Origin: Caldibacillus thermoamylovorans
GTDB lineage: Bacteria; Bacillota; Bacilli; Bacillales; Caldibacillaceae
Assembly: GCF_000751775.1 (NCBI RefSeq)
Contig: NZ_CCRF01000010.1
Coordinates: forward strand, 53,150-117,149
Direction: 5' to 3'
Length of the DNA stretch: 64,000 bases
A program made the translations under genes and the position numbers. Shown in pieces: positions 34,556-43,589 of the stretch (its first letter is position 1; the number at the start of each line of letters is the position of its first letter). The notes beneath the pieces were generated by a model that worked only from the letters and a program-made list of their open reading frames with translations, did no database searches and was not told the origin of the DNA.

Positions 34556-35827
34556 ATGGATTCACAGTTAAAAGAACTAATTGATTTGGCAAAAACAACA
34601 TTTGGATTAAATCACTATTATTTACAAAGATATGAGTTCTATCGGAGTGTAAATACCATTAATGAGACGGTTTATACATTATCCATGGAGTGGTTTCCTA
34701 ATCATATAACTGTACATGAGGATGATGAGACGAACCCAAATGGTGCAGCCGGTATTGAAATAAATGTGAAAAGTCGTAAATTTACGCGTGCCATTTTTGC
34801 AGGAGGTATTTCATATGCAGAGGATGGAGTTAAGTTTAGCCATCTTAATATGGAAGCCATCATAAAATGGATTGAGGATAAAACAGGACTCATGTACGGA
34901 ATACAATTCCAATTGAAAAGAGAACAAGAAGGCGAACTTACTTTTATGGCATGCCTTGATGGTGTTGATGTTTCACCGCCAGGATATATTGACATCAAAT
35001 TTAATGAAGAAGGAAAGCTCACTTTATTTTCTATAAATGGTCAATTTCCTTCAAAAGAGCCGGTAAAAGAAGAAAACTACTCCCTTTCTCTTGATCAATT
35101 AGAAGATTTGAAAATGGAACAATTGAAATTGATTGAATACCCCTCCTATGAACAAAAAAAATTATATCCTATATATGGATTGGAAGAGATTTTTGTTACA
35201 AATGATGGGGGAGCTACGATTCCATTTGAATTTTTTGCGGATGAAAGATATTTTTTGACAATGGAACAAACGATTTTTTGGGATGAACCTATTAATGAAC
35301 CTTTTCAAGCGAAAGAGATAAAATGGATTGAAGATATTTTAGCAGAACAAGCATTTTCATGTGAGCCTTCTCCCGATTCATTCCCCATTACTGGGGAAGA
35401 ACAAGAGAAATGTATAAAGGCAGTTACAGATTTTTTGCGGCAGGAGTATCCAAGTGATTCAGGAAATTGGGTACTAAAACATCTTTATCGGGATAAAGGG
35501 TATATTCACGCTACACTGAAAGCCGTTAAACAAGAATATCAAGTGTTTCAACGGAAAATAAAGGTTTGGATTGATCCAAAGAGCTTTCAAGCTGTAAATT
35601 ATATGGATAGCGAACTGATGCTAAAACCCCTTGACGACTTTCAACGGCCTGATAAAGTAACGATTTCAAAAGAAGAAGCGTTTGAAAAACTGAGAGACTT
35701 ATTTGAGCTGAAACCTTACTATGTATATGACTTTAAACAAAAACAATATGTTTTATGTGGAAAATTAGATTGTAAGTACGGAGTGAATGCAGCGAACGGT
35801 GAAGTCATTGCATTAGATGATTTATAG
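34556..35827 (+). CDS. YcdB/YcdC-repeat (DUF4901-type) protein
   Basis: This 423-residue soluble protein has no signal peptide. It is acidic and built of two related halves, with the PepSY-like pattern of a strand, then a KxV/YFDxxT-like turn (for example GLEEIFVTNDGGATIPFEFF and VTISKEEAFEKLRDLFELKP). The ending CKYGVNAANGEVIALDDL is typical of YcdB-family proteins. Function is unknown. The start at 34556 follows GGAGG with 7-base spacing. The upstream extension of the open frame is repeat DNA. It lies between two 130-bp direct repeats, so it may have arrived as cargo. Confidence 0.65.
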   Translation: MDSQLKELIDLAKTTFGLNHYYLQRYEFYRSVNTINETVYTLSMEWFPNHITVHEDDETNPNGAAGIEINVKSRKFTRAIFAGGISYAEDGVKFSHLNMEAIIKWIEDKTGLMYGIQFQLKREQEGELTFMACLDGVDVSPPGYIDIKFNEEGKLTLFSINGQFPSKEPVKEENYSLSLDQLEDLKMEQLKLIEYPSYEQKKLYPIYGLEEIFVTNDGGATIPFEFFADERYFLTMEQTIFWDEPINEPFQAKEIKWIEDILAEQAFSCEPSPDSFPITGEEQEKCIKAVTDFLRQEYPSDSGNWVLKHLYRDKGYIHATLKAVKQEYQVFQRKIKVWIDPKSFQAVNYMDSELMLKPLDDFQRPDKVTISKEEAFEKLRDLFELKPYYVYDFKQKQYVLCGKLDCKYGVNAANGEVIALDDL

Positions 35828-36115
35828 TTAATTTTGGGGCTTTTTCTCCAGCGCGTTAACACGTTAAAACTTAATACATTGGGAGACAGGCACTTGTTAA
35901 AGTTTAATGTTGATATTAACGATAAAATAAGAACTCCAATTATCTGGAAGTTTTGTTTTGTAGTAGTGTCTTATTCGACTAAAGCCCCGTTAGTTCAGTA
36001 AAGTTATTAAATGATTCCACTATTTTTCCCGAATTCTATAAGTGCACCATATGGGTCTCATTCCAACCCTAATGCTTTACAACACCATGTTCCGTTTTCA
36101 CTCTTTTTTTGAGAA
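35828..36115. other. intergenic sequence inside the direct-repeat pair
   Basis: No supported gene. A stretch near 35878-35900 (GGGAGACAGGCAC) resembles common Bacillus REP-type sequence and the hairpin at 63893. Confidence 0.4.
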
Positions 36116-36246
36116 AATATCTGAAGTAATTCCGCAATTAGTTTTGCGGAAAGTTGCAAATAAGTTTGCGGTGAAATCTATGAAAAAATATGTAAGAATT
36201 ATAGTATACGGGCAAGAATTCTCTTGATACTCCATCATAGAACTTT
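36116..36246 (+). repeat. 130-bp direct repeat, right copy
   Basis: See 34369-34497. Both copies hold the TTCCGCAA/TTGCGGAA hairpin and end at TCCATCATAGAACTTT. The unit also translates as IPQLVLRKVANKFAVK in one frame, but no gene is evident. Confidence 0.75.
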
Positions 36247-36466
36247 AAAGTTTAATAATTAAACTGTTACCGATCCACAAATCGTTAAGCAGGGGCTGCT
36301 GAATAAACAAAAAAATAATAGGTGAAGGATTTTCGGGGTTTTTGTCGAATAGAATAGTGTAAGAATTTAACTAAAGGCCTTTGGAGGTTATTATGGTGTT
36401 TTAAAAGAGCCAAAGTCAACGAACATGATTTTTTTACCAAAAACTTAATATAAAGGAGCGAATTAA
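36247..36466. other. intergenic sequence, possible insertion-sequence debris
   Basis: No gene is supported. The stretch GGCTGCTGAATAAAC and the GGGGTTTTTGTCGAAT that follows resembles ends of insertion sequences in Bacillus genomes, but I cannot assign a family. Confidence 0.3.
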
Positions 36467-36634
36467 ATGATTATAAAGGCACTGGATTATTTAACACCTA
36501 TTTTTCTTATTGGTGTTGGTGTTTATCTATTGATCAAAAACGAATCTACAGCGAGTTCGTTAATGGTCATTGCTGGAGGTGTAATATGTTTAGCACTGGC
36601 AATATATAGAAATAATTCGAAAAATAAAGGATGA
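36467..36634 (+). CDS. 55-residue membrane protein
   Basis: AAAGGAGCG precedes the ATG. The product has two hydrophobic segments (LTPIFLIGVGVYLLI and SLMVIAGGVICLALAIY) joined by a short KNESTAS loop, with a basic tail NNSKNKG. It fits a two-helix integral membrane protein. I do not recognise the family. It stands alone upstream of a broken MFS gene. Confidence 0.65.
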   Translation: MIIKALDYLTPIFLIGVGVYLLIKNESTASSLMVIAGGVICLALAIYRNNSKNKG

Positions 36635-36775
36635 CCGTTTACACACTGCTTTAAAAATTAGTGTTACTGAATTTATTTTAATTAAAAAATCAATGAGATA
36701 TAACTCAGAACCATGTATGAAACACGTTTCACAGTAACCGAACTAAGAAAAAAACACATAAGAAAGAGTGTGAAA

Positions 36776-38046
36776 ATGAGCAAGCTTTTTAATTTTAATA
36801 AATCCATTATATTTGAAAATAAAATTTCAGAAATTTGTGGTTTGCGCGAACAATTTCTTACTTTGGTGATTCGCTATATAATATCGCGCTTATGTGGCTG
36901 GTCTACGAGAAAACATGATCTGCCTTCCACGTAGGACTAATATTAGTTGCAAAGTTTCTACCACAATTATTATTCAGTATGATATTTGGCGTATGGATTG
37001 ATAAATGGAATCGAAAATGGTTAATGCAAATCTCGGACTTCATCCAAGCTTTCACAACTGGTGTCTTTGCGGTTTTACTATTCGTAGATGTTTTCGAATT
37101 ACAATATATTTATTTTATTACAATTATCTTATCCTTATGTAATAACTTGTTTGGCATTTCAAATACATCCATACTTCCGGAATTGGTCAAAAAGGATTTG
37201 TTAATTACCGCGAATTCTTTACTGTCAACTTCTCAACAAGTAGCAAGACTTGTCGGTTCCACAGTTGGCGGTATATTAATTGCGTATACAGGTGAAGCTA
37301 CCGTCATTGCCATTAATGCCATAACATTTTTTGTATCACTCGCTTTTATTCAATTCATTCGATATGAATATACGCCAAATCAACAAGAGGGAGTGAAGCA
37401 TTCATTAATTAACGATATTGTCGAAGGGTTCACTTGGCTCAAGAAAGAAAGAGCGCTAGTGACTTTAATTCTAATAGGTATGCTAAGTAATGTTGCGTTA
37501 GGCCCGACCAATGTACTCCCTCCAATGTTAATAAAAGAAGACTTTAATGGAACGGCTGCCGCTCTTGGGGTATTTGATTCATTTATCGGAATTGGATTGC
37601 TGGCTGGGGCTGTATTTGTTGGTATCGTTTCTCCTAAAAAAATCGGGATGTGGTTTTCTTTCGGTTTGGGTATGCAAAGTATAGGGATGTTCGTTATATC
37701 TTTTTCTCCCAATTTAATTTTTGCTAATTTAGGCAATTTGATATTGGGTATCGCTATCATTATAACCAACATACCGATGAGTACATTTTTTCAAGTTATG
37801 GTACCGACAAATATGCGTGGTCGTATCAATAGTATAAGTTCTGTTTCATTCAATTTTTCAATACCTATTACATATGGGGTCGTAGGTATTTTGGCTGATA
37901 AAATAGGTGCTCAAGAAGTTTATGCAATTGGAACAGCTATTCTATTTATATGTGTTGTTTTGGCATTTACAAACAAAGAGCTGGTGAAATCATTTATTGG
38001 TGCGGATGAAGGAAAGAAGCAGGAACAGGTTGAAAGGAATCTATAA
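36776..38046 (+). pseudogene. MFS efflux transporter with frameshift and nonsense mutation
   Basis: The reconstructed protein reads MSKLFNFNKSIIFENK, shifts frame near 36830 to FRNLWFARTISYFGDSLYNI, continues ALMWLVYEKT, meets TGA at 36916-36918 where relatives have Gly (KTGSAFHVG), and then stays in frame for 376 codons to the end (motif A-like VWIDKWNRKW). A 355-codon open frame remains from 36979 but lacks the first helices. It resembles macrolide-efflux-type (MefA-like) MFS proteins, as do the two MFS genes at 60.8 and 62.5 kb. Confidence 0.82.
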
Positions 38047-38338
38047 AAATTTTATCCTGATAAATTAAACAAGGTTATTCATCATTTTAAGAAGGCGTAT
38101 TTTTAAGGCAAAAGAATGGTGTTTCGTGGCTATTCAGAAAATGAAGCTTTTCCTATATGGGTTCGCCGTAAATCAACGCAAACCAGGCGCTTTTTGGTGT
38201 ATAAAATTTTCGTGTCAGCTAATTATCACTATCTATAAGGCTGATATATCCCTGGCAACCAGCTTGAAAGTGAAAAGCAATAGATTTAAAATTAAGAATA
38301 ATATATACTTATGAATAAATGAAAAGGAGGGGGACGCA
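38047..38338. other. intergenic sequence without supported genes
   Basis: A short open stretch around 38126-38200 has no ribosome binding site and no recognisable domain. Possibly gene debris. Confidence 0.35.
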
Positions 38339-38779
38339 ATGGAAGATCTTTATCGGTTTCGTCATCGGCTACGTGTTCGTTATTCTGAAATTGACGGTCA
38401 AAAGATTGTTTTTAACGCACATTACTTAACGTACCTAGATATTGCGATTGCTGCGTATTTTGAGGAAGGTTTAGGACTTGATTTACATGGTATGGCGGAG
38501 GAAGGCAAGTTTGATTTTGTTGTAGCAAAAACAACATTGGAGTATAAAGCCTCTGCCCGTCTCGGTGATTGGCTTAATATTTGGGTTCGGTTAAAAAAAC
38601 TTGGCCGCACCAGTTTCACAATGGAATTTAAAATTACGAGAGAAGGGGAAAATAATCCGATTGTTTTAGCAGAAATTATTTATGTCAGTTATAATCCGGA
38701 AACAAAAACTTCGCAGCCTGTCCCAACATTTTTACGGGAAAAAATGGAGGCATTTGAAAGCGGTGTTATAGCCGACTAG
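38339..38779 (+). CDS. acyl-CoA thioesterase, 4HBT/YbgC-like hotdog fold
   Basis: This 146-residue hotdog-fold protein has the catalytic signature RVRYSEIDGQKIVFNAHYLTYLD, matching the 4-hydroxybenzoyl-CoA thioesterase pattern. The usual Asp after YxE is kept but the Gln-Met segment is changed to GQKIVF. The RLGDWLNIWVRLKKLGRTSF strand pair follows. It probably hydrolyses acyl-CoA thioesters in the cytoplasm, substrate unknown. AAGGAGG precedes the ATG. Confidence 0.85.
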   Translation: MEDLYRFRHRLRVRYSEIDGQKIVFNAHYLTYLDIAIAAYFEEGLGLDLHGMAEEGKFDFVVAKTTLEYKASARLGDWLNIWVRLKKLGRTSFTMEFKITREGENNPIVLAEIIYVSYNPETKTSQPVPTFLREKMEAFESGVIAD

Positions 38780-38862
38780 GAAAAAACATAATAGAAAAAA
38801 TTGTCTTTTATGAACGATTTGCACATTATCATCTTTTATAAATTTAGGACTATTGTATCCTC

Positions 38863-39010
38863 AAAGAATTATTGGCTTTTGTTAGGGTTACCGGTTCATT
38901 TTATCTCATTGTGCAAGGAGTTCCCATAAAGAATTATTGGCTTTTGTTAAGTTGACCTTTCTATCCAAATGTGGAGGAGATTCTACCGGTATGGGCTTTT
39001 GTCAGGGATC
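38863..39010 (+). repeat. three decayed direct repeats of about 55-65 bp
   Basis: AAAGAATTATTGGCTTTTGT occurs at 38863 and 38928, and a shorter relative (ATGGGCTTTTGTCAGGG) at 38991. The stretch to 39168 also has an AAGAAGGCT/AGCCTTCTT inverted repeat (39101-39160) next to the yvrJ-like gene end. Confidence 0.55.
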
Positions 39011-39168
39011 TGCCGCGGGGATTCAAAGTTTCATCTTGGGTGGTGCCGAGTTAGAAGCAGCAAGGACGGCTAATGGATCTATCTTGAGTGCATAAAAATT
39101 AAGAAGGCTGCCACCAATATTTTCTGCTGTTAAATGCAGTATGAATGGGTAAGCCTTCTTATGAGTCA

Positions 39169-39309
39169 TTATAAGTTGGTTAGTCGATCGGGCAAGTTGT
39201 TGATTGATTGGATGACTTGATCGAGCTTTGTTTCAATTCGGTAAAGGAGAATCAAGGTCACAACAATCGGAAAACCGACTTCCCCGATTAATGAATACCA
39301 TTCAGTCAT
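39169..39309 (-). CDS. YvrJ-family small membrane protein
   Basis: This 46-residue protein reads MTEWYSLIGEVGFPIVVTLI, then LLYRIETKLDQVIQSINNLP. It has one hydrophobic segment followed by an amphipathic helix, matching the YvrJ family (PF12841) of Bacillus. GGAGGG lies 6-7 bases before the ATG. It follows DUF2922 and DUF1659 genes, its usual companions. Function is unknown. Confidence 0.85.
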   Translation of the reverse strand: MTEWYSLIGEVGFPIVVTLILLYRIETKLDQVIQSINNLPDRLTNL

Positions 39310-39340
39310 TCTCTTTCCCTCCAAAATTTAATAGAAAGGA

Positions 39341-39376
39341 AAGCCGAGGAAGTACGCAATGTACTAGACCCGGCTT
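39341..39376 (-). terminator. hairpin between DUF2922 and yvrJ-like genes
   Basis: AAGCCG/CGGCTT and an inner GTAC/GTAC pairing form a stem on the minus strand followed by TTCCTTT. Partial read-through would set the yvrJ level. Confidence 0.45.
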
Positions 39377-39402
39377 CCGTCAGATTATAGATTCCAGGCT
39401 GT

Positions 39403-39621
39403 TTATAAACTGAATACTTCTGTGTTCTTGCTAATTTTTCTTGCTTCTTTAATCGATGCTAAAGAGGCACCGCTTGATGTTTCAAAAACATTGGCTGTCA
39501 AAATTTGATTCATAACATTGCGAATGATTTCCTCGTTTAAATCGTCTTTCGGGTCATTTACTGTAATGCGAACCGTTTTTCCATCAGTCGCCAAAAAAAC
39601 AAGTTCTAAATTTGTTTCCAT
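39403..39621 (-). CDS. DUF2922 protein
   Basis: This 72-residue protein starts METNLELVFLATDGKTVRIT and contains NDPKDDLNEEIIRNVMNQIL, the pattern of DUF2922. It is small, cytoplasmic and of unknown function. GGAGG precedes the ATG. It stands between DUF1659 and YvrJ genes in a conserved Bacillus arrangement. Confidence 0.85.
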   Translation of the reverse strand: METNLELVFLATDGKTVRITVNDPKDDLNEEIIRNVMNQILTANVFETSSGASLASIKEARKISKNTEVFSL

Positions 39622-39657
39622 TCACTTTCCTCCTCGTCTTTTTGTTGTTTTTTACTA

Positions 39658-39876
39658 TTAAGCGTAAATTTCCTTTTTGTCGTCGCGTTCAACGGTATAA
39701 AACGGCAAATTTGACAGGGAAGCTAAGGCTGTTGCTGCTTGGTGAATTTGATCATCTGTGCTGGTTGTTTTCACGTTATTATAGCTTTTTGCTTTATATA
39801 CCGGTTCCCCTTTTTGATTCAGGCCATTTTCATAAAGGACACGGAAGCTTGTTTTTACAATATTTGCTTTTGCCAT
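39658..39876 (-). CDS. DUF1659 protein
   Basis: This 72-residue protein starts MAKANIVKTSFRVLYENGLN and ends LPFYTVERDDKKEIYA, matching DUF1659. The ATG at 39876 is chosen because AGGAGGTGA lies about 5 bases upstream. The GTG at 39885 is part of that site. It is first of the three-gene set with DUF2922 and YvrJ. Function is unknown. Confidence 0.85.
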   Translation of the reverse strand: MAKANIVKTSFRVLYENGLNQKGEPVYKAKSYNNVKTTSTDDQIHQAATALASLSNLPFYTVERDDKKEIYA

Positions 39877-40095
39877 TTCTATCACCTCCTCCCTTCATTT
39901 TTGTTATAGAAGGTTTTGCAAAAAATGGTCATCGTTTTTAAAAAATTTTTTTGAAGTAGCATAAAACTATGATTAGTGGGAGGTAATGCTTGTAGTAGTA
40001 CGAACGGCATGTTTAGAGGTTGATCGGTACCGATTGTTCCTGAGAGCGAATCTCGTGGCCGCTTTTTCATCACCGCTAAATTATATTTTTACAGT

Positions 40096-40122
40096 AAAAA
40101 AAGCCGGCTCAATAGAACCGAC
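40096..40122 (-). terminator. terminator after the 3-hydroxyacyl-CoA dehydrogenase
   Basis: On the minus strand GTCGGTTC pairs with GAGCCGGC (two G-U pairs), with a 4-base loop and seven U residues. Confidence 0.75.
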
Positions 40123-40143
40123 TTCCAACAAACTTAATCAAAA

Positions 40144-41043
40144 TTATCCTTTTAAAAATCCCGGTTGGGCAAAACTGGGGTTCGGATACTTATAAAAGCC
40201 TTCTCCTGTTTCGCGCCCAAGTTTTCCTTTATCAATGTATTCCCTCTTTAATAATTCAGCAAGCTTCATAAACTCTTCATTACCCGTTGCTTCGGCTTTT
40301 GCCAATGTAATATTATACGCTGTTCTTATTCCTACTACATCGAGGATCGCAAATGGTCCAAGTGGAGCTCCGGTGGCAATCATCCATGTTTTGTCAATTG
40401 TTTCAGGATCGGAAACTTCTTTTACCAATAACATTTGAGCAGCTTCCAAAAATGGAACTAATAAAGAATTTAAAATATAACCCGGTTGTTCCTTATATAA
40501 AGGTAAAGCGACCATTCCAATTGCTTTAGCAAATTCAATTATTTGATCAAAATATTGCATGTCTGTACCGGGATGTTTCATAACTTCTGCGGTATTATTT
40601 TTCCAAATTTCATTGGCAAAGTGCAGAGCCAAGAATTTTTCCGGACGTCCTGTTGCTTCAGCAAATTGGCTCGGTAATAAGGTTGAAGAGTTTGTCACAA
40701 AGACAGTTTTATCGGGTGCAACCGCTGCCAATTTTTTATAAAAATCGACTTTAATTTCAACTCGTTCCGGAACAGCTTCAATGACAAGATCAGCATCTTT
40801 AACCGCTTCAGCTAAATCACTATAAAATGAAAGACGATCGTAAGCAGCATCGACTTCTTCTTGAGTTGCCTTTAAATCTTCTTGATAACGAGGTCTTAGT
40901 TTCTTGATTCTCTCTTTTGCCAGTTCCAATGCTTCATCGTTAATATCGTAGACAGAAACTTGAAATCCGTGAAAAGCAGTTTGGTAGGCAATTTGGCTGC
41001 CCAATACTCCACTTCCGGCGACTGTAATATTTTTGTAGTTCAT
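40144..41043 (-). CDS. 3-hydroxyacyl-CoA (3-hydroxybutyryl-CoA) dehydrogenase
   Basis: This 299-residue NAD-dependent enzyme has the Rossmann loop ITVAGSGVLGSQIAYQTAFH, followed by ADLVIEAVPE, FVTNSSTLLPSQFA and the catalytic His in FLALHFANEIWKNNTAEVM. The C-terminal domain includes ATGAPLGPFAILDVVGI and the ending GRETGEGFYKYP. It oxidises 3-hydroxyacyl-CoA in fatty acid or butyrate metabolism. GGGG precedes the start. A near-perfect cre site at 41090-41103 suggests catabolite repression. Confidence 0.88.
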   Translation of the reverse strand: MNYKNITVAGSGVLGSQIAYQTAFHGFQVSVYDINDEALELAKERIKKLRPRYQEDLKATQEEVDAAYDRLSFYSDLAEAVKDADLVIEAVPERVEIKVDFYKKLAAVAPDKTVFVTNSSTLLPSQFAEATGRPEKFLALHFANEIWKNNTAEVMKHPGTDMQYFDQIIEFAKAIGMVALPLYKEQPGYILNSLLVPFLEAAQMLLVKEVSDPETIDKTWMIATGAPLGPFAILDVVGIRTAYNITLAKAEATGNEEFMKLAELLKREYIDKGKLGRETGEGFYKYPNPSFAQPGFLKG

Positions 41044-41089
41044 CAGAATGCCCCTTTCTGTATAGCCGAGATTTGTATATTACTAGAAT

Positions 41090-41103
41090 TGTAAGTGCTT
41101 ACA
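41090..41103. promoter_or_regulatory. candidate CcpA cre site
   Basis: TGTAAGTGCTTACA differs from a symmetric cre only in the central dinucleotide. It lies 47 bases upstream of the dehydrogenase start. Confidence 0.6.
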
Positions 41104-41301
41104 TTTCTGTGATTAAATGGAATCAACCCCTATAAACATTGTACAACTTTCAAATTCTTTTTGTCTAATTTGCTGTTTAGACGATAAAAATGAATAGGAA
41201 ATCTGAAAAAATTCAGCAACGGGAACAGCCGCCAATATAATGAAACCTTAAAGAGATTTAACCGTATATATGTTAATAATTGATGATTGAGGTGGAGAAC
41301 T

Positions 41302-41805
41302 GTGTCTAACTTTCAACGTCCAAAAATACGTATTCCGAAAACAAAAAGTGAGTGGGTTTGGGATGTCATCGGCTATACTTGTTATATTGGTTCAATCGTA
41401 TTTTTGTTGACCATCTGGAATCGGCTCCCGAATCAGGTGCCGGCTCATTTTAATTTAGCCGGTGAAGTGGATCGGTGGGGGTCAAAATGGGAGTTAATTA
41501 TTTTACCGATTATTGGCGGGATAACACTGATTATTATGCAATTTTTGGAAAAACATCCGGAAGTGCATAATTATCCGAGTCGGTTAAATGAATCCAATGC
41601 ACCGCAATTTTATTTACTAAGCAGAAAAATGTTGAACCAGGTTAAGAATATGTGTTCGCTTATTTTTACTGCGATTATATTAGAATCTGTAACCATCGCA
41701 TTAAAATGGGGTAAGGGATTTGGTGTATGGTTTTTGCCCGTTCTTATCATTGCTGCCTTCATTCCGCTCATGATCGGGTTAATACAACAGCGTAAGATTA
41801 AGTAG
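41302..41805 (+). CDS. DUF1648-domain membrane protein
   Basis: This 167-residue protein has three to four hydrophobic segments and the DUF1648 signature LPNQVPAHFNLAGEVDRWGS followed by KWELIILPIIGGITL. The domain occurs in SdpI-like immunity proteins, but the extra SdpI helices are missing here, so an immunity role is only possible. The start GTG at 41302 follows GAGGTGGA. The TTG at 41287 lies upstream of that site. Confidence 0.75.
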   Translation: MSNFQRPKIRIPKTKSEWVWDVIGYTCYIGSIVFLLTIWNRLPNQVPAHFNLAGEVDRWGSKWELIILPIIGGITLIIMQFLEKHPEVHNYPSRLNESNAPQFYLLSRKMLNQVKNMCSLIFTAIILESVTIALKWGKGFGVWFLPVLIIAAFIPLMIGLIQQRKIK

Positions 41806-41838
41806 GACTATCTTCTTGGCTAATCAAGAAGATAGTCC
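41805..41838. terminator. perfect 14-base hairpin at the DUF1648 stop
   Basis: GGACTATCTTCTTG and its exact complement are separated by 6 bases, and the stem begins at the last base of the stop codon. There is no T run, so it may protect the mRNA end or act as a weak terminator. Confidence 0.5.
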
Positions 41839-41854
41839 GACAAGAGGTGGATTA

Positions 41855-42025
41855 TGAGAATAGTTTCCGAAATGGCCTTGTTTTCTCAAACATAGCGTCA
41901 CTTGAATGAACAGAATAGTTTTCGAATGTCCTAGCTGTCTCGAACAGCGTCACTTGAATGAACAGGATAGTTTTCGAAACGACCTTTCCTTCCCAGCCAT
42001 AGCCTCACTTGAGTAGTTTCCGATA
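41855..42025. repeat. tandem repeat of 52-55 bp that includes the thiE 3' end
   Basis: CGTCACTTGAATGAACAG occurs at 41896 and 41948 (52 bases apart). A shortened version, CCTCACTTGAGTAG, at 42003 contains the thiE stop codon and last codons. GAATAGTTTCCGAAAT at 41858 is a further partial unit. Confidence 0.65.
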
Positions 42026-42619
42026 GGCTTTTGCCACTTCAAACGGGTCATTTGCTTTCATAATCCCGGAAACGACAGCAATGCCGGCAATGTTTTTACC
42101 GCCTAGCATTGAGACATTTTCTAAGTTGATTCCGCCAATGGCTACTGCCGGAATTTGAATTGTTTCTAAGATTTTGTCCAGCATTCCGGGTGGGAGCACC
42201 TTTGCATCTGCTTTTGAAGTAGTTGGAAATACAGCGCCAACTCCGACATAGTTCGCCCCGTTTAATTCTGCTTCACGAGCTTCCTCAGGATTGCCGACAG
42301 ATACGCCAACAATCATTGATAAGGGAATGATTTTTCTTATCGCCGGAGCGGGGAGGTCGCTCTGTCCGACATGTACCCCATCTGCTCCGACAGCCAAGGC
42401 AATATCAACGCGATCATTTATAATTAGCGGTATTTGATATTTTTCCGTTAACTCCCTCAGTTTTACAGCCTTTTCATAAAAGACTTTACCGTTCCCGGAT
42501 TTTTCCCTCAGTTGGACAATGGTTACCCCGCCTTGAATAGCCAACTCCACTTTCTTAAGCAGTTCATCTTTGGGCAGTGTTTCATCGGTTACTAAATAGA
42601 GACGATAATCGATAGTCAT
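42005..42619 (-). CDS. thiE: thiamine-phosphate synthase
   Basis: ThiE joins HMP-PP and HET-P to thiamine phosphate. The 204-residue TIM barrel contains GVTIVQLREKSGNGKVFYEK, LIINDRVDIALAVGADGVHVGQSDLP, the pyrophosphate loop GAVFPTTSKADAK and VAIGGINLENV. It is last in the operon, overlapping thiM by 4 bases, under the TPP riboswitch at 45848. Confidence 0.94.
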   Translation of the reverse strand: MTIDYRLYLVTDETLPKDELLKKVELAIQGGVTIVQLREKSGNGKVFYEKAVKLRELTEKYQIPLIINDRVDIALAVGADGVHVGQSDLPAPAIRKIIPLSMIVGVSVGNPEEAREAELNGANYVGVGAVFPTTSKADAKVLPPGMLDKILETIQIPAVAIGGINLENVSMLGGKNIAGIAVVSGIMKANDPFEVAKAYRKLLK

Positions 42620-43440
42620 AAGATCACCCCGGTTAACTTGGAAAGATTCATATGTTTATATAATGAAAGATTTTCAAAATTAGAGACGGCATCGATTAAG
42701 TTTACTCGAAAAGTACCTAGTCCCAAATGACCCTCCAAGTTATTTTTTGCTACCTCTCCTGCAATCCCCATAACTGCCATCCCGGCGATACTTGCAGCTA
42801 ACCAATCATCGGTAACGGCTGCAAAAGAGGCAATGAGCGCAGTACTCATACAACCCGTTCCGGTAACTTTTGTCAATAAAAGATCGCCATTACGCAACCC
42901 GTAAGTCGTTTTTCCATCAGAAATAATATCTGTTTCGCCGCTAATCACAGTAGTCACGGAATACATATTAGCGGTAGTTTCTGCGATTACCTGTTTACTT
43001 TCGGCGACATCCCCGGCATCGACGCCCCTTGTTTTGCCTTCATCATTTATAAGGGCATTGATTTCTGAAACATTTCCGCGAACGATGGCGACATCAACTT
43101 TTTCAAAAAAATCACGAATCACTCGGGTTCGGTATGGCGTCGCACCCGCTCCAACGGGATCAATAACAACCGGAATTCCTTTTTTATTTGCTGTTTTTCC
43201 TGCTATTAACATGGCTTCATACATTAAATCATTAATTGTGCCAAAGTTAATCACAACGGCATCTGCTAAGTTTGCCATATCACGAACATCGTTTTTTCCT
43301 GTTGTCATAACAGGTGACGCCCCAATTGCCAATGTCACATTCGCACAGTCGTTAATTGTTACATTATTTGTCATTTGGTGGATTAGCGGATTTTTTTGCT
43401 GAACCTTGGTTAATAATGCTTGAAATTTTGATATGTCCAT
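42616..43440 (-). CDS. thiM: hydroxyethylthiazole kinase
   Basis: This 274-residue ribokinase-like enzyme phosphorylates the thiazole alcohol for thiamine salvage. It shows PLIHQMTNNVTINDCANVTL, the DPVGAGATPYR loop and the anion hole with the catalytic Cys in TKVTGTGCMSTALIASFAA. The ATG at 43440 gives the normal N-terminus and has GAGGAG upstream. The open frame extends 41 codons further without a ribosome binding site. It lies between thiD and thiE. Confidence 0.94.
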   Translation of the reverse strand: MDISKFQALLTKVQQKNPLIHQMTNNVTINDCANVTLAIGASPVMTTGKNDVRDMANLADAVVINFGTINDLMYEAMLIAGKTANKKGIPVVIDPVGAGATPYRTRVIRDFFEKVDVAIVRGNVSEINALINDEGKTRGVDAGDVAESKQVIAETTANMYSVTTVISGETDIISDGKTTYGLRNGDLLLTKVTGTGCMSTALIASFAAVTDDWLAASIAGMAVMGIAGEVAKNNLEGHLGLGTFRVNLIDAVSNFENLSLYKHMNLSKLTGVIL

Positions 43441-43589
43441 TAAAAAACCACTCCTCGTATAAGTAATAAGGGTTGCTTCACTGAATATTTGGTGAACACC
43501 AATTAATCTATGAATAAGTTGCGCCACCTCGCTAACGTTCCATACCTTTACCGCGGTGAACACTTTGAATAAGGCCGGCTACCTAAGTT

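Noticed and set aside
36776..38046. Programmed frameshift or stop read-through in the MFS gene
   Set aside because: Both a frameshift and a stop occur within the first 50 codons with no slippery sequence or selenocysteine-type structure, so simple decay is more likely.
40561..43402. Plus-strand open frames inside hbd, thiM and thiD
   Set aside because: They are antisense shadows of well-supported genes with clear motifs.
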